A stretch of 64,000 bases of DNA from assembly GCA_036023115.1 (NCBI GenBank), contig JAYKKT010000090.1:28975501-29039500 (forward strand), read 5' to 3'. The DNA is from Brasenia schreberi (taxonomy: Eukaryota; Streptophyta; Magnoliopsida; Nymphaeales; Cabombaceae). This document shows, piece by piece, positions 60,096-64,000 of the stretch. A program made the translations under genes and the position numbers. Under the pieces are notes generated by a model. The model saw only the letters and a program-made list of their open reading frames with translations. It made no database searches and was not told the origin of the DNA. The stretch's first letter is position 1, and every line of letters starts with the position of its first letter.

Positions 60096-61928
60096 GAATA
60101 AGTGGTTTGACAAAGCAAAATTTTTTAAGCCCTTTTTAATGCGTGAGGATCTCTCTCTTTCTCTCTCTGTGCGCGTGAGACAGCTGTTGTAAACTCTCAT
60201 CTCTACACAGTTAGAATTCATCTTTACTATTCATTCACCTTTTTTACTAAACATGCAACTCTTATGCTTTTATTTTCGAACTACCCTTCGTGTAGTTTCT
60301 CCCTCTTCTTCCTCGTATGTCGCCCTTTTGTTCCTTCTTCTCCTTCCGACTTCCAACCTATCTCTAGCTCTACGCCTCTCTTTCTTTCAATCTATATTCT
60401 GAATGCAATTTTGCTTTTCCTAAAAAAGCTTGTATGTTCCTTAAGTACTTGCATTAGAGAGTACAACAATAAATGCTACAATCAAAAGATTTCTGTCCCA
60501 TGTAGGTATTGGTATATCGTGAATCTAGCTTAAACCCCATCTATTTCGGAACATCAGCTACACCATGTACAGGTAAGCAGCAGTAAGAAATAGATGCTAC
60601 CATGTTAACCAAACATAAATAACCTTCTCATAAATCTCTTTAACAATAACAATCTTCAAAACATGAATATCTTGATAAGGTCTCACAATAAGGAAATTCG
60701 ATATTGTTTCTGGAGAAATATCATATACTTCTGTGATTCTGGTGGAAGCATAAATAGTGCAATATCATAAATAGTGCAATATCCATCACAGGTCTAACAA
60801 ATTGAGTGGTTATAAGAGACTTTCCATTAACCAATAATGTGACGATGCATAGAAAGTTTTACAAGTAAACATATGTTGCTTCAAAGAAGAAAAAGCATAA
60901 ATGCTCGAGATGCAGTTTTATTTATTCACTAACAACCAACAACAACTAAGCCTTTTCCCATACTAGATGGGGTCGGCTAAGAGGCTCATCAAATTCATAG
61001 CTCAAAATTGTCAAGCTGACAAACATGCATCATGATACAGTAACTAAAATTTCAAACTATGAACTAGCTAGATGGAATCATCCCTTTCTCGGAGATTTCT
61101 GCAACGAAGATACAGATTCTTTTCACTCCTTGTAGTGCAGTAGGCCTTAAAGTACAGATATGCTTCCATGATTATCATTAGCAGTTGCTTCTTCTGTGAT
61201 TCTTCAATATGGCATTACATTTGCTTCACATATAACAACTAAATGACTACCAATTTTGAATGTAGGACAGCTAGTGTAATTTCTTTTGCAGCGGAACAGC
61301 ACTGTTGGACTTTGAATGGTCTGACACGGCTTCGTGAAGGTGGTTTCACACAGGAGGGGTGAGAGTTCAAAGACAGAGACCAGAGAAAACAAAAATCATA
61401 GAAAGATTGATTTCTGTAACTCATGTTTATACTGTAAAACACAAGAGTATGAAGGGACATCTTAGCATTATGCGGACAAAACCTGCAACATCTATCTTAA
61501 TCGGTTTCAATCTTTAGTTAGTAGGTAGCAACTCACTTTTGCAAAACCAAGCCTTTTGGGGTCCACATCTTGATCCTGGTTTATTGAAGCTCTCAGCTCA
61601 AACAAGAAAAAGCACGCTAGGAACTTGAGCTCATAAAATGAACCTCATAAGCCAAAAGCAAGCGATCTTAAACTCTGGTTTTAGTTAAAGAGTTTTTAAC
61701 TTAAACCAAGCCAAAATTTCAAGCTTTCATATGAGCCCAGCTATAGTATGTGGAAACAATATTCTAAGCAATTGGTGATATGAAAGCCGCGAAAATAAAA
61801 GCTCCACTCAAGACACATCACATTCAGTTGGAACCATTCTCAAGAACTACTGAGTATTCAAGTAAAATTACTCCATCAGAATATGCATAAAAGTGACAGA
61901 AAGTGTTCGGGACATGGAAGTATTACAA
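60096..61928. other. Intergenic between PPR pseudogene and LSM2 exon
   Basis: T- and CT-rich around 60150-60420. Includes an RTE tail at 60943-60981. The part next to 61928 is probably LSM2 3' UTR. No further gene recognised. Confidence 0.45.
60943..60981 (-). mobile_element. RTE LINE 3' tail only
   Basis: ACAACAACTAAGCCTTTTCC then CATACTAGATGGGGTCGGC, the reverse complement of the RTE terminal consensus. Only about 40 bases remain, an extreme 5' truncation. Confidence 0.75.
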
Positions 61929-62048
61929 TCAACCGCCGCGAGCTTCTCTCCTTGTCGCATCATGTAAGATATCAATGTCCACCCCATCTGGAGGTAGTTG
62001 AACATATCTCACCACAGAACCCCGAATGAAGCAATTTCTCACGGAAAG
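61929..62048 (-). CDS. LSM2: LSM2 (U6 snRNA-associated Sm-like protein), terminal exon
   Basis: A 40-codon phase-0 exon after CTCAG, ending in TGA at 61929-61931. It reads LSVRNCFIRGSVVRYVQLPP then DGVDIDILHDATRREARGG. This is essentially the C-terminal part of eukaryotic LSm2, including the Sm2 motif (IRGSVVRYV), so I am confident. LSm2 is part of the LSm1-7 ring (mRNA decay) and the LSm2-8 ring (U6 snRNP). Upstream exons were not found up to 64000 and are probably off the right edge, giving an intron of at least 1.95 kb. Confidence 0.9.
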   Translation of the reverse strand, partial: LSVRNCFIRGSVVRYVQLPPDGVDIDILHDATRREARGG

Positions 62049-63494
62049 CTGAGAAAAAGGAGGACACAAGTTAAGAGTCTTGAGACACAAAATCCCTGAA
62101 ATATTGCATATTTTATTTCATTAATCCATGTGAATTTCTAGCTTACAGAGAAGCAACAAAAAATGTACTCCCAGATTCAAATATAGATATATGCAGCATT
62201 ATAAGTTACCGCACATCACACAACACGCATAGACAGGTATCAACATCGATATGTTTTTCAACATGATGTATAACCTATTAAAAGAAAACATGATACGTAA
62301 GAGTATCACAAAGAATCCCTGTAGCCTACCCTATTTAGTATGGGAAAAGGCTTAGTTGTTATTGTTTTTGTATGTAAGAGTATCACCTGTCTTTAAGTAA
62401 AAATTGCTTATTTGAGATCCTTTCTACTTTAGGGCAAAAGTTACCTTAGAGTCAATTCTAAGCCCAATTGACTCGGATGCAACTAGACTCATAGAACACA
62501 ACCAGTTCACCTTACCGCAAAGCTCAAGTCGTGCCACCTTGCACTAAGTGGGACCTAGATAAGTCAATAAACAAATTCTTCACTTGACCTCTTAACTCAA
62601 ATACTTAAAAGAAAGAGAACATGTTAAAGCCTAGGGCCTTAAGCTAATTAGACCTGACCTCAACACCTATAAACGGCTAGCAACAAATGCCAAAGTCACC
62701 AATATGGTGCCAGTCAATGGCATCACCTCTGATCAGAAAAGGTCTCAAAACCAACTCAGTAAAGGTTGGTCAAAGATTGACTAAGCCTCCCTTTGTTAAC
62801 AACCGCTAGATGCCAATATAACGAGAAACAAGCCACCTCTGAATAACAACAGCTAAGCGTGAACATATCAACAGGAAAGAACAGCCGGTCGAAGATGTTT
62901 GGAAACAAGAATACCATCTTTTTGTTTCCCTAAATGATGAAAAGAAACGTTGTACAAAAGCTACATGCATGTAGACTTTAATCATGAATGATGATATTTA
63001 GAAACCCAAATTCTTATGGCTTATAATATGCACTTGGGTAGCTTGGTATTTGCTGTAAGAGAATTTCTTTGATAAAATGTATTTAGTACTTGGATAAGTT
63101 ATTAGAGGGAAATTGATATCATTAACTGCTTTATGAGAGTTTAATGGCTTAAGATCTCCTTATTCTGATACTTCTAGGAGATTAGTATGTGACTATATAC
63201 AATTATTCATGATGAAAACACAACCCTCTTGGGATGGACTAAACCGAGTTTAGGCGTTGGATGGAGAGAACATGTCAATGAACTATCTTACTAATTAGTT
63301 CCTAATCTTGAAATACCCAAAGCTTGTGAGATTTCTTATCATGCTTCATAGGTTTACTCGGCTAAGCTCTTTCTAAATAAGTTGCTTTAAAGAAATTTGA
63401 GTCTTATGTTGTAGGTCAATCTCTAAGAAGGGTTACCCGTCAAACATTCAGATGGATACTGCATAGCATCCTTAATATGCTTTATGAGTAAATT
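62049..63494 (-). other. Presumed LSM2 intron
   Basis: AT-rich with no exon matching the earlier part of LSm2. Contains an RTE tail at about 62328-62372. Confidence 0.45.
62328..62372 (+). mobile_element. RTE LINE 3' tail only, plus orientation
   Basis: CCCTATTTAGTATGGGAAAA then GGCTTAGTTGTTATTG. Same terminus as the copies at 21635 and 25693, about 45 bases retained. Confidence 0.75.
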
Positions 63495-63496
63495 AA

Positions 63497-63945
63497 CAAC
63501 AACGACTAAGTCTTTTCTCATACTAGATGGGGTCAGCTACATGGATTTTTTGTTTCCACGTAGCCCTATCATGTGCCATGCTAGCAGTTAACTCAACATG
63601 AGCTACATCATTCTTTATTGTTTTTTCAAACACTTTTGTGGTCTTCTTCTCTCTTTTAATATTTTCACAATCTAATTTTTCATACCTTCTTACTGGAGCT
63701 TCCTTTGGTCGTCTTTCTACATGTTCAAACTATCTTAAATGATTTTTCTTCATTTTATATTCTATTGGTGCCACTCCAAATTTGTTTCTGATAACCTCAT
63801 TATATATATGGTCTTTCCTTGTGTTACCACTCATCAATCTCAACATCTTCACCACATACATGTTTTGTATATGTTGATGATTAACTGCCCAACACTCGTA
63901 ACCATAAAACATAGCAGGTCTAATTGCAGCTCTATATGTTGCTTT
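63497..63945 (-). mobile_element. 5'-truncated RTE fragment
   Basis: 3' end as at 36914. Upstream on the minus strand is a broken RT tail: ATYRAAIRPAMFYGYECWAV, MLRLMSGNTRKDHIYNEVIR and APIEYKMKKNHLR, then a stop and remnants of the GRPQKCW region. It extends the family's C-terminal ORF about 40 residues further upstream than the copy at 36914. Confidence 0.85.
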
Positions 63946-64000
63946 CTGAATAAATTAAGTAGGCAATAACAATTATTTGCATTATATGTGTTTGTTCTGT

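Overview
This is a eukaryotic, almost certainly angiosperm, nuclear window. It holds spliced plant genes (an OSCA/CSC1-type channel exon, a receptor-like kinase, a borealin-like gene, a PPR gene, an LSM2 exon), plant Copia, hAT, Mutator-like and RTE-type elements, and many AT/AG microsatellites. I cannot name the species. Most of the DNA is layered transposon; genes are few and widely spaced.

Layout. 1-7463 is transposon: the 5' half of an RTE-type LINE (minus) abuts a decayed Copia (plus), which is interrupted by a truncated second Copia (minus). At 7926-8156 lies the terminal exon of an OSCA/CSC1-like channel whose upstream exons must be off the left edge, so these elements probably sit in its last intron. 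8157-16500 is gene-poor and rich in repeats: four long (AT)n tracts, a 110-bp minisatellite, tRNA-derived SINE-like copies and a 36-bp perfect palindrome. A six-exon receptor-like kinase gene spans 16722-20978 with one frameshift in the catalytic loop and an apparent GC-AG intron. A 5'-truncated RTE copy with a 14-bp target duplication follows (21635-22621).

The centre is a seven-exon gene on the minus strand, 47319 down to 23434. Spliced by eye, it gives an uninterrupted 221-residue protein that resembles plant borealin, the chromosomal passenger complex subunit. Its first coding intron is about 21.2 kb and carries a nested transposon stack. An outer Copia (27192-45901, target duplication GGTAT) contains a short Mutator-like MITE (28409-28553), an inner Copia (28733-38358, duplication ATATC), a Mutator-like element carrying a SPINDLY-like TPR fragment (39194-41375, 9-bp duplication) and a decayed hAT (41701-45010, 8-bp duplication). 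The inner Copia in turn contains a nearly intact hAT (32336-36272, 8-bp duplication and 11-bp terminal inverted repeat) and an RTE 3' fragment (about 36914-37299). Target duplications and LTR divergence give a consistent insertion order.

Upstream of the borealin-like gene, a probable non-autonomous hAT-like element (49196-54325) lies against its putative leader and contains another Copia (minus). A partial duplicate of that leader is found at about 55840-56010. At the right are a MEF18-like PPR pseudogene (57703-59870), the last exon of LSM2 (61929-62048, minus) and further RTE tails.

All identifications come from reading the sequence and from remembered family features. No database search or alignment program was run. 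Exon boundaries were placed by reading frame, phase and GT/GC-AG signals.
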